DNA of 64,000 bases from Saprospiraceae bacterium (GTDB taxonomy: Bacteria > Bacteroidota > Bacteroidia > Chitinophagales > Saprospiraceae): assembly GCA_016715405.1 (NCBI GenBank), contig JADKAE010000019.1:1-64000 (forward strand). Direction: 5' to 3'. Shown here in pieces: positions 28,933 to 37,356 of the stretch; positions within the stretch are counted from its first letter, which is position 1, and every line of letters starts with the position of its first letter. Made by a program: the position numbers and the translations under genes. The notes below the pieces were generated by a model. The model was not told where the DNA came from. It did no database searches and saw only the letters and a list, made by a program, of their open reading frames with translations.

Positions 28933-28961
28933 TTGGAGTGAAGATAGAATTTCTATATTTG
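28933..28961 (+). promoter_or_regulatory. Promoter of the ThuA/sugar-dehydrogenase gene
   Basis: TTG (28933-28935), an 18-base spacer and TATATTTG (28954-28961) give a near-ideal Bacteroidota promoter, 42 bases before the start codon at 29003. It lies next to the divergent gluconokinase start. Confidence 0.6.
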
Positions 28962-29002
28962 AAACATAAATCTATCTACACATGCCATCTTCCGCAAAAT
29001 CG

Positions 29003-32000
29003 ATGCAACTCAGCTTCACTAAGCTACTGTGGTTCTTATGTATAGCACTCCTGACTTACAGCTCTTACAGTTGCTCAAAAGTGAAGCCGAGGGTATTGGT
29101 TTTTTCCAAAACGGCGGGATACCGACACGCCTCTATCCCGGCGGGCAGAGAGGCCATCGCTAAATTGAGCACCGAACACAAATTCGACGTAGACTTCACA
29201 GAAGACGCCGCCTATTTTGCGGAAGAAAGCCTCAGGCGTTATAGCGCGGTTATCTTTCTAAACACTACAGGAGATGTGCTTGATCACAGACAGCAGGCTG
29301 ATTTTGAGCGATTTATTCAGGCAGGCGGAGGTTATGTGGGTATTCACTCGGCCAGCGACACCGAATACGACTGGCCCTGGTACGGCAAACTTTGCGGCGC
29401 TTATTTCGACAGCCACCCGAAAATCCAGGGGCCGAACTTCAGGTAGTCGATCACCAACACCCTGCTACGGATTCGCTACCCGACCTCTGGAAAAGAACAG
29501 ACGAATGGTACAACCTGCGCGACATTAAACAGGATTTGAAGGTGCTCGTCAAAATAGACGAAAAAAGCTACGAAGGCGGCAAAAACGGCGATACGCACCC
29601 CATGTCCTGGTATCACGAATACGATGGCGGCCGCGCTTTTTATACCGCGATGGGGCATACGTCGGAAAGCTATCAGGAACCCCTCTATCTCAAGCATTTA
29701 TGGGGTGGCATTCAATACGCCCTGGGCAAAAAAGTGAAACTGGATTACAAAAAAGCCCGCACACTCCGGGTGCCGGAGGATAACCGCTTTTCAAAAGTCG
29801 TGTTAGACGAAAACCTGAACGAGCCGATGGAGATGGACTTCCTGCCCGATGGCAATATCCTGTTTATCGAACGCCGGGGCGCCATGAAGGTATACGACAC
29901 CAAAACGCAGCAAACCCGGCAAGTCGCCGAACTCGACGTATTCACCGAGTTGGAAGACGGCCTGCTCGGACTTGCCCTCGACCCTGATTACAAGGTCAAC
30001 CACTGGATTTATCTCTTTTATTCACCCGTAGGCCCCGAACACAAGCAGCACGTATCGCGGTTTGAATATTTTAATGGAAAATTAAATCTGGATTCTGAAA
30101 AAGTAGTATTGGTCATCCCCAACCAACGCGACGAGTGCTGCCATTCGGCGGGATGCCTTGAATTCGGCCCCAACGGGCTGCTGTATATCTCTGTTGGCGA
30201 CAATACCAACCCGTTTGCTTCTTCGGGGTATGCCCCCATTGACGAAAGTCCAGGGCGCTCGGCCTGGGATGCCCAGAAATCCTCCGGCAATGCCAACGAT
30301 TTCAGGGGCAAAATCCTACGCATCAAACCTAAATCTGACGGCACTTATACCATCCCCGACGGCAACCTGTTTCCCAAAGACGGCTCTAAGGGAAGCCCGA
30401 GATCTACGTCATGGGCAACCGCAATCCCTACCGCACGGCCATAGATCCTAAAACCAATTACCTCTACTGGGGCGAAGTGGGCCCCGATGCGGGCGAGGAC
30501 GGCGAAAACCGGGGCCCTCGCGGCTACGACGAGGTCAACCAGGCCAAAACCGCCGGATTTTTCGGCTGGCCTTATTTTATTGGCGACAACAAGCCGTATT
30601 ACGATTACAATTTTGCTTTAAAGAAGTCGGGTCAACTGTTTGATCCTCAGCATCCCATAAATAATTCACCCAACAATACCGGTATTCAGAATCTTCCACC
30701 TGCCCAGCCGGCGATGGTGTGGTATCCTTACGGCGATTCGCCCGATTTTCCGCATACCGGCAGAGGCGGCAGGAATGCTATGGCAGGGCCGGTGTATTAT
30801 GCCGATATGTATGCGGATTCGGAAACCCGCCTGCCGGATTACTACGATGGCAAATTCTTCATGTACGACTGGATGCGCAACTGGATTTTGGCCGTCACCT
30901 TCGACGAAGAGGGCAATTACGAGAAGCTGGAGCCCTTTTTATCCCATCTAAAATTTGACAAAATAATCGACATGGTGCTGAGCCCCGACGGCGAATTGTA
31001 CATGCTCGAATACGGCACCACCTGGTTTGCCCACAACCCCGATGCCCGGCTTATCAAAATCGAATACGAAAGCGGCAACCGCAAGCCGCAGGCCGTCATT
31101 AATGCCGACAAAACCGCCGGCGCCGTGCCTCTGACCATACAGGTTAGCGCCGATTCTTCCCTCGATTTCGACGGAGACGCCATCACTTACAGTTGGTCGA
31201 CCAGCGAAAAAGCCGAAACCGGCATAACCAGCGCGCAAACATCGTTTACTTTTACCACCCCCGGCGACCACTTCGTTACCCTGACTGTCACCGATAAAGA
31301 AGGCAAACAGGGTACGGCTACGCTCCAGGTCATCGCGGGCAACGAACCGCCAGCCGTCAAAATAGATGTAGTGGGCAATAGCATGTTCTACTGGGACAAC
31401 TCGTCAATCGATTACGAAGTAAAAGTCAGCGACACCGAAGACGGCAGCTTAGCAGCTAAGTCCATCTCACCCAAAAGCGTGCGATTCACCATCGACTACC
31501 TGGAAAACAGCGAAGATCTCACCCTCATCGCCCAAGGCCATATGCAAGACCCCCTGCCCGCCAACCTGGCCAGCGGCAGAGCGCTGATGAACGAAAGCGA
31601 CTGCAAAGCCTGCCACGTCGTCGACAATAAATCGGTGGGGCCCAGCTACATAGATATTTCCAAACGATACGAAAAAGACCCCAAGGCCGTCTCAAAACTG
31701 GGCGAAAAGATCATCAAAGGCGGCGGCGGCAACTGGGGCGAAACAGCAATGGCCGCGCACCCGCAGTTCAACAAATCGGAAGCCGAATCCATCGCGGCGT
31801 ATATCCTGTCGCTTGGCAAACCCGTGGAATTCCCCCCGGGCCCGCCGTTGAAAAGCAAATATGCATTCCCGACTAAGCCTCAAACAAATGGCGTTTACGT
31901 CTTCATGGCCTCCTACCAGGACAAAGGCGGCAAGGGCGCTTCGCCGGCCACCGGCAGGGATATGGTCAAACTGGCGTATCCTTCCTTCCAGGCAGAAGAC

Positions 32001-32402
32001 TACGAAGAAGCAAGCACGGGTATTTTACAAGCCGAAATGGAAGATTACCAGGGCGGCGCACTAAAGGGCATCATTTTCACACCGGGCGTGGTGCATATTG
32101 GTTTTAATGAAATAGATCTCACGGGTGTACGACGCTTACAAATTAGCGCAGTAGCCAATAAAAAAGACATGACGGGCGGATTGCTGGAAATCCACGCCGA
32201 TGCGGTAGATGGCGCCTTGCTGGGGACAGTAGAGATCCGCGCAGAACAGGAAGGAAACATTCCCAAAGAGATTTGGTGTGCGATCAAGCCCACCAACGGG
32301 AGACACAAACTATTTCTGGTTAACAGGCAGGAGAATAAGGGCGCTGACAAAGCATTTTTTGTAGATCGACTTTATTTATCCAACCAAGCCGCCGAGCAAT
32401 GA
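29003..32402 (+). CDS. Multidomain lipoprotein: ThuA - PQQ-type sugar dehydrogenase - PKD - cytochrome c - CBM (two frameshifts)
   Basis: One lipoprotein of about 1130 residues spans the region. The signal ends at the Cys of TYSSYSC. The ThuA-like domain follows (VLVFSKTAGYRHASIPAG, VGIHSASDTEYDWPWYG). A soluble glucose/sorbosone-dehydrogenase-type propeller is next (DGNILFIERRGAMKVYD, EDGLLGLALDPDYKVNHWI, GEVGPDAGEDGENRGPRGYD). A PKD domain (LDFDGDAITYSWS), a cytochrome c haem site (CKACH) and a C-terminal carbohydrate-binding-type domain (FQAEDYEEASTGILQAE) complete it. The breaks are at G4 29428-29431 and GGG 30390-30392. One added base at each joins KIQGAELQVVDHQ and SKGKPEIYVMGNR. It probably oxidises an extracellular sugar and passes electrons to its own haem. 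Confidence 0.85.
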
Positions 32403-32563
32403 GAGCTTGGATGGACTTTCGTGATTGAGCGAAAGCGAACAAATTTTATTTCAGACGAGACGCATTTTGCAGACGTAGCCGGCAGCTACGGCGAAAAAAT
32501 GCAACGAAGTATCAAATAAAATTTGTCGTTTGTAGCCAATTGACGGAAGTTCAGCCAAGCTCT
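32403..32563. repeat. Imperfect 160-bp inverted repeat
   Basis: The whole gap after the sugar-dehydrogenase gene folds on itself. GAGCTTGG...GACTTTCGT near 32403-32420 pairs with ACGGAAGTTCAGCCAAGCTC near 32543-32562. ACAAATTTTATTT pairs with AAATAAAATTTGT, GCATTTT pairs with AAAATGC, and a GCCGGCAGCTACGGC tip closes it. Several mismatches are of the G-U type, as expected if an RNA structure is kept. No T-run follows. It may be a 3'-end element or a structured RNA. Confidence 0.75.
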
Positions 32564-32643
32564 ATGTCAAAGGTTTGGCCAAACAACATAAAATCCCCAA
32601 TTTTGCGGGCGGAAACAAAAAAGCCTAACCAAAAACGCCCTGC

Positions 32644-33114
32644 ATGCCGCAAAAAATTGCTGTTTTCCCCGGTTCCTTCGACCCCATCACCACCGGTCAT
32701 GTCGATTTAGTGGAACGCGCGTTGCCCCTGTTCGACAAAATCATAGTCGCCATAGGCGTGAATACCCAGAAGCAGTACCTCTTTAGCCTTGAGCAGCGCA
32801 TACAGTGGCTGGAAGACGTATTTGCCCATGAAGACCGGATAGCAGTAGATTATTTCGAAAACCTGACCGCGCATTATTGCACGCGTATCGGCGCCAATTT
32901 TTTGCTGCGGGGCCTCCGCAATGCCTCCGATTTCGATTACGAAAAGACCATTTCACAACTCAACCATATTGTCGGCAATGGTATTGAAACTATTTTCCTG
33001 ATCAGTCAACCGGCATACTCTCATATTAGTTCTACTATAGTAAGAGAGATCATCAAGGGAGGGGGCGATGCGTCGCCGTTTATTCCCGGGCAAGTGATTA
33101 TTCCGGCGAAGTAA
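32644..33114 (+). CDS. coaD: Phosphopantetheine adenylyltransferase
   Basis: It carries out the fourth step of coenzyme A synthesis (4'-phosphopantetheine + ATP to dephospho-CoA). The protein of 156 residues has the nucleotidyltransferase signature FPGSFDPITTGHVDLVERA (TTGH motif), LLRGLRNASDFDYE and the second motif ISSTIVREI. Length and motifs are standard. The gap to the next gene holds a CCGCAGAG-type palindrome. Confidence 0.95.
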   Translation: MPQKIAVFPGSFDPITTGHVDLVERALPLFDKIIVAIGVNTQKQYLFSLEQRIQWLEDVFAHEDRIAVDYFENLTAHYCTRIGANFLLRGLRNASDFDYEKTISQLNHIVGNGIETIFLISQPAYSHISSTIVREIIKGGGDASPFIPGQVIIPAK

Positions 33115-33140
33115 TGGACTTGGTAATGTTTTTTTTATTC

Positions 33141-33230
33141 ACCGCAGAGTTAAAGGAGTTTGACGCAGAGTTTCGCCGAGCCAGCATCACGCTCCGCGAA
33201 ACTCCTTTCAACTCTTTTTAACTCTGCGGT
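33141..33230. repeat. ACCGCAGAGTTAAAGGAG palindrome
   Basis: The left arm ACCGCAGAGTTAAAGGAGTT followed by GACGCAGAGTTTCGCC is mirrored by the right arm, which ends AACTCTGCGGT at 33230. The family recurs at 38487, 49347 and 51492. It lies between coaD and the yjjG-like gene. Confidence 0.9.
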
Positions 33231-33252
33231 AAAAATACAACTTGAACCTAGC

Positions 33253-33951
33253 ATGTCCGATCAAACCTACAGTTGGATCTTATTTGACGCAGACAACACG
33301 CTCCTCGACTTCGACAGTTCTGAACGGCAGGCCCTGCAAAAAACGTTAGAAGAATCGGGATTGCCTTACAGCGACGATATTCTGACCCTCTACAACCAGA
33401 TCAACAAAGCCTGCTGGCATGCCTTTGAAACCGGGCAAATCAGCCGGCAACAGCTGCGCACGCTGCGTTTTGAGCAGTTTTTTGGCGCCATCAATGCTTC
33501 CACTGATATTCCGGTATTCTCACAGCGGTATCTTTATTTTCTGTCGCAGTCCGTTTACCTGATCGACGGCGCCGGGCACCTGCTTGCCCAGCTGCATTCG
33601 CGCTACCAATTGGCCCTCATCACCAACGGGTTGAAAGACGTGCAGCGTTCCCGGCTCGAGTTATCAGGTATTCAGCACTATTTCCAGGAAATCATCATCT
33701 CCGATGAGGCGGGTTATTCCAAACCCCATACCGGCTTTTTCGATTTTACTTTTGACAAAATAGGATCGCCGGCCCGCGAGGAAGTCATGGTGGTAGGCGA
33801 CAGCCTCAACGCCGATATCGGCGGCGGCAACGCTTACGGCCTTCACACCTGCTGGTACAACCCCGAAAAATCGGAAAACCAGTCGGGCATATCGCCGACC
33901 TTTGAAATTCACGACCTCGCAGAATTGCGGGCCTTGTTATTGACAAACTAA
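33253..33951 (+). CDS. HAD-family nucleotidase, YjjG type
   Basis: This protein of 232 residues starts at MSDQTYSWILFDADNTLLDF, chosen because an upstream in-frame ATG would lie inside the repeat. It has HAD motif I (DADNT), motif II in ALITNGLKDVQRSR, the motif III lysine in GYSKPHTGFFDF and motif IV in VMVVGDSLNADIGGG. The order and spacing match YjjG pyrimidine nucleotidases, which remove phosphate from unusual UMP/TMP analogues. The exact substrate is inferred. Confidence 0.8.
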   Translation: MSDQTYSWILFDADNTLLDFDSSERQALQKTLEESGLPYSDDILTLYNQINKACWHAFETGQISRQQLRTLRFEQFFGAINASTDIPVFSQRYLYFLSQSVYLIDGAGHLLAQLHSRYQLALITNGLKDVQRSRLELSGIQHYFQEIIISDEAGYSKPHTGFFDFTFDKIGSPAREEVMVVGDSLNADIGGGNAYGLHTCWYNPEKSENQSGISPTFEIHDLAELRALLLTN

Positions 33952-33979
33952 CCATACATCACTACATAACAACCAGATT

Positions 33980-35611
33980 ATGTCAAACGCATTTTTCAAA
34001 GTACCACACGCCGTCAACGAACCCGTGTTGAGCTATAAGCCGGGATCGCCGGAACGCGCTGAATTAAAGGCCACCATCGCCTCCCTGAAATCGTATCAGT
34101 TAGAACTGCCCATGCACATCGATGGCAAACCCGTATTTACCAACGAAAGAAAAGCCATCCATCCGCCCCACGAGTTGTCGCATACGCTGGGTTATTACTC
34201 CCGCGCCGACGCCTCCCACGTAAAAGCCGCCGTCGACGCGGCCATGAAAGCCAAAAAAGACTGGGAAAACATGCCCTGGCAAGAGCGCGCAGCCATTTTC
34301 CTAAAAGCTGCCGACCTGCTTGCCGGCCCCTACCGCGCAAAAATGAACGCCGCCACCATGCTGGGGCAGTCCAAAAACGTCTTCCAGGCCGAAATCGACT
34401 GCGTGGCCGAGTTGTGCGACTTCTTCCGCTACAACGTACAATACATGACGGAAATATACCAGCAGCAGCCCAATAGCGCGCCGTTGACCTGGAATCGCAT
34501 GGAATACCGCGCGCTGGAAGGTTTCGTTTTTGCGCTTACGCCTTTCAACTTTACGTCTATCGCGGGCAACCTGCCCTCTTCGCCTGCCATCATGGGCAAT
34601 ACCGTGGTGTGGAAAGCCGCTGAAACGCAGATCTATTCCGCCGCCGTCATCATGGAAGTATTCGAAGCCGCAGGGCTGCCTCCGGGCGTCATCAACCTCT
34701 TGTTTGTCAGCGGTCCCACGGCCGGCGAGGTCATCTTCAACCACCGCGACTTCGGCGGCTTGCACTTCACCGGCAGCACGGGTATCTTCCAGCAATTGTG
34801 GCAGACCATCGGGACCAACCTGAACAAGTACAAATCGTACCCGCGCATCGTAGGGGAAACCGGCGGAAAAGACTTCGTGATGGTACACGCTTCTGCTAAT
34901 CCTAAAGCTGTGGCCACCGCTCTTTCGCGCGGCGCTTTTGAATACCAGGGGCAAAAATGTTCGGCCGCTTCCCGGGCTTATATCCCCAAAAGCTTGTGGA
35001 AAGAGGTCAAAACATTATTGGTAGAAGATATTCAATCTTTTAAAATAGGTTCTCCGGAAGATTTTACTAACTTTGTCAACGCTGTCATTGACGAAAGAGC
35101 CTTTGACAAAATTACCCGCTACATAGCCCAGGCAAAAAATGACAGTGGTGTCGAGATCATTGCGGGTGGAAACTTCGATAAATCAACGGGTTACTTCATC
35201 GAACCTACCGTTATGGTAGTGCAGGATCCCCACTATATCACGATGTGTGAAGAACTGTTCGGCCCGGTATTGACGATCTACGTCTACGAAGACAAAGACT
35301 ACGACAATACACTGGAATTGCTCGACAATACTTCGCCTTATGCCCTGACGGGCGCTATTTTTGCCACCGAAAGAAAGGCCGTCATGACCGCTTTCGAAAA
35401 ACTGCGCCACGCTGCCGGCAATTTTTATATCAACGACAAACCCACCGGCGCGGTAGTAGGCCAACAGCCTTTCGGCGGCGCCAGGGGGTCGGGCACCAAC
35501 GACAAAGCGGGCTCAGTCCTCAACCTGTATCGCTGGACGTCGCCGCGTGCCATCAAAGAAAACTTTGTATCGCCAACGGATTATCGCTATCCGTTTATGG
35601 CCGAAGAATAA
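33980..35611 (+). CDS. pruA: L-glutamate gamma-semialdehyde (1-pyrroline-5-carboxylate) dehydrogenase
   Basis: It oxidises glutamate semialdehyde to glutamate with NAD+ in proline and arginine catabolism. The protein has 543 residues, the usual length of the stand-alone enzyme. It has ALTPFNFTSIAGNLP, the general base Glu in VGETGGKDF, the catalytic Cys in YQGQKCSAASR and a PFGGARGSGTNDKAG C-terminus. Proline dehydrogenase is not in the window. A good terminator follows at 35649-35687. Confidence 0.95.
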   Translation: MSNAFFKVPHAVNEPVLSYKPGSPERAELKATIASLKSYQLELPMHIDGKPVFTNERKAIHPPHELSHTLGYYSRADASHVKAAVDAAMKAKKDWENMPWQERAAIFLKAADLLAGPYRAKMNAATMLGQSKNVFQAEIDCVAELCDFFRYNVQYMTEIYQQQPNSAPLTWNRMEYRALEGFVFALTPFNFTSIAGNLPSSPAIMGNTVVWKAAETQIYSAAVIMEVFEAAGLPPGVINLLFVSGPTAGEVIFNHRDFGGLHFTGSTGIFQQLWQTIGTNLNKYKSYPRIVGETGGKDFVMVHASANPKAVATALSRGAFEYQGQKCSAASRAYIPKSLWKEVKTLLVEDIQSFKIGSPEDFTNFVNAVIDERAFDKITRYIAQAKNDSGVEIIAGGNFDKSTGYFIEPTVMVVQDPHYITMCEELFGPVLTIYVYEDKDYDNTLELLDNTSPYALTGAIFATERKAVMTAFEKLRHAAGNFYINDKPTGAVVGQQPFGGARGSGTNDKAGSVLNLYRWTSPRAIKENFVSPTDYRYPFMAEE

Positions 35612-35648
35612 TCCGCCCAGCGGATATAAGTCGCTAATAACAAATTGA

Positions 35649-35687
35649 GAAGGGTGTCTCTTGTAGAAGAGATGCCCTTCATTTTTT
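35649..35687 (+). terminator. Rho-independent terminator of pruA
   Basis: A 14-bp stem (GAAGGGTGTCTCTT / AAGAGATGCCCTTC, two G-U pairs) with a GTAG loop is followed by six T's (35682-35687). Confidence 0.85.
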
Positions 35688-35688
35688 G

Positions 35689-35998
35689 GACTGTAGGACT
35701 TTACGACTGTAGGACTTTACGACTGTAGGACTTTACGACTGTAGGACTTTACGACTGTAGGACTTTACGACTGTAGGACTTTACGACTGTAGGACTTTAC
35801 GACTGTAGGACTATGCGACTGTAGGACTTTACGACTGTAGGACTATGCGACTGTAGGACTTTACGACTGTAGGACTATGCGACTGTAGGACTATGCGACT
35901 GTAGGACTATGCGACTGTAGGACTTTACGACTGTAGGAACTTGGGCTACATACTTAAAATCGTATAGTCGCATAGTCGCATAGTCGGACAGTCGTAAA
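35689..35998. repeat. Largest GACTnTnn octamer array
   Basis: Roughly thirty octamers in a row alternate GACTGTAG with GACTTTAC or GACTATGC (16-bp period) from 35689 to about 35940. A short centre (AACTTGGGCTACATACTTAAAA) and a short reverse-complement arm (CGTATAGTCGCATAGTC and GGACAGTCGTAAA) follow. There are no spacers, so it is not CRISPR. The array ends at the edge of the -7 box of the next gene. This gap of about 420 bases holds nothing else but the terminator before it. Confidence 0.95.
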
Positions 35999-36002
35999 TT
36001 TG

Positions 36003-36010
36003 TATATTTG
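36003..36010 (+). promoter_or_regulatory. -7 element of the aldolase gene
   Basis: TATATTTG matches TAnnTTTG and lies 24 bases before the start codon. The -33 position falls inside the octamer array, where no TTG is seen at 19-21 bases. Array length or phase could therefore affect this promoter. Confidence 0.45.
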
Positions 36011-36033
36011 CCAGACAACCAACATCACAACAC

Positions 36034-37110
36034 ATGTCAGCAACCAGATTCCGTCCGGGTGTATTGCATGGCGACGAAGTAACCGCCTTGTTCAACTACG
36101 CCAACGAACATAATTTTGCCCTGCCCGCCGTCAACGTCATCGGCACCAACTCCATCAATGCTGTGCTGGAGACCGCCAAAGCGGTTAATTCGCCGGTAAT
36201 TATCCAGTTTTCAAATGGAGGCGCCGCGTTTTATGCCGGCAAGGGACTTTCCAATACAGACGAGAAAGCCGCCATCCTGGGTGCTATCTCCGGGGCCATG
36301 CACGTCCACACCATGGCCGAGGCATACGGCGTCACCGTCGTGATGCACACCGACCACTGCGCCAAAAAACTCCTGCCCTGGGTAGACGGGTTGCTCGACG
36401 CCGGAGAAAAATTCTATGAATCGCGGGGGTATCCTCTTTATAGCTCTCACATGCTCGATCTATCAGAAGAGCCCTTGCACGAAAACGTAGAAATCTGCGC
36501 CAAATACCTCGACCGCATGAAAAAACTGGGCATGACCCTCGAAATAGAGTTGGGCGTGACCGGCGGCGAAGAAGACGGTGTAGACAATTCCAACATCGAC
36601 AACGCCCGCTTGTACACCCAGCCCAGCGAAGTGGCCTATGCGTATGAACACCTGGGCAAAGTAAGTCCGCGCTTCACCATTGCCGCCGCCTTCGGCAACG
36701 TGCACGGCGTATACAAACCCGGCAACGTAGAGCTGAAGCCCGTCATCCTCAAAAACTCGCAGGATTACGTGCGCGAGCACTTCGGTTTGTCGGAGCAATA
36801 CCCCATCAACTTCGTCTTCCACGGCGGCTCGGGTTCGTCGCGCGAAGAAATCCGCGAAGCCATCGAATACGGCGCTATCAAGATGAACATCGATACCGAC
36901 ATGCAGTGGGCTTATTGGAGCGGCGTACACGACTTCTACAACGCCAAGAAGGACTACCTCCAGGGTCAGCTCGGCAACCCCGAAGGCGCCGACAAACCCA
37001 ACAAGAAATACTACGATCCCCGCGTATGGCTGCGCGAAGGCGAAAAAGCCCTTATTACCCGTTTGAAGACGGCGTTTGAGGACTTGAATTGCCTGGGCAG
37101 GAATGCTTGA
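36034..37110 (+). CDS. fbaA: Class II fructose-bisphosphate aldolase
   Basis: It interconverts fructose 1,6-bisphosphate with glyceraldehyde 3-phosphate and dihydroxyacetone phosphate. The protein of 358 residues is of the long class IIA type. It has the zinc ligand and catalytic region VVMHTDHCAKKLLPW, the metal-binding ELGVTGGEEDGVDN, FGNVHGVYKPGNVELKP and the phosphate-binding FVFHGGSGSSREEI with IKMNIDTDMQWA. It is intact throughout. Confidence 0.95.
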   Translation: MSATRFRPGVLHGDEVTALFNYANEHNFALPAVNVIGTNSINAVLETAKAVNSPVIIQFSNGGAAFYAGKGLSNTDEKAAILGAISGAMHVHTMAEAYGVTVVMHTDHCAKKLLPWVDGLLDAGEKFYESRGYPLYSSHMLDLSEEPLHENVEICAKYLDRMKKLGMTLEIELGVTGGEEDGVDNSNIDNARLYTQPSEVAYAYEHLGKVSPRFTIAAAFGNVHGVYKPGNVELKPVILKNSQDYVREHFGLSEQYPINFVFHGGSGSSREEIREAIEYGAIKMNIDTDMQWAYWSGVHDFYNAKKDYLQGQLGNPEGADKPNKKYYDPRVWLREGEKALITRLKTAFEDLNCLGRNA

Positions 37111-37169
37111 ACGGGGAAGGCTGGGTCTGAGGGTGAGAGGGAGAGAGTGTGAGAGGGAGGGATTCCTGT

Positions 37170-37213
37170 GCGCTCCGTAGCGATGCGGTTTTATACCCAT
37201 CGCTACGGAGCGC
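37170..37213. repeat. Perfect 16-bp inverted repeat
   Basis: GCGCTCCGTAGCGATG (37170-37185) and its exact complement (37198-37213) enclose a 12-base loop. It lies downstream of the aldolase gene after a purine-rich GAGAGGGAGAG stretch. No T-run follows. Confidence 0.9.
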
Positions 37214-37256
37214 TTCCGTGTCTCCAAAAATGCCAGGTCGGCCGGGAAATTCACAG

Positions 37257-37278
37257 GAGACGCGATGAATCGCGTCTC
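37257..37278. repeat. GAGACGCGAT palindrome, second copy
   Basis: GAGACGCGAT, GA, ATCGCGTCTC: a perfect 10-bp inverted repeat of the same family as 2200-2243. It sits 44 bases after the 37170 hairpin, in the gap before the saccharopine-dehydrogenase-like gene. Confidence 0.85.
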
Positions 37279-37356
37279 TACCACGACACCTATATTTTAA
37301 TAAATCTCCAACAAAAGTTACCTTTGGCGCCAATTCGATCAAATTGATTTTCAACC

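Noticed and set aside
1048..30392. Programmed ribosomal frameshifting
   Set aside because: Sites are plain homopolymers in many unrelated genes, with both gains and losses and no slippery heptamer plus pseudoknot pattern.
35689..35998. Tandem octamers as a CRISPR array
   Set aside because: Units are directly adjacent with no spacers, are far too short, and no cas genes are present.
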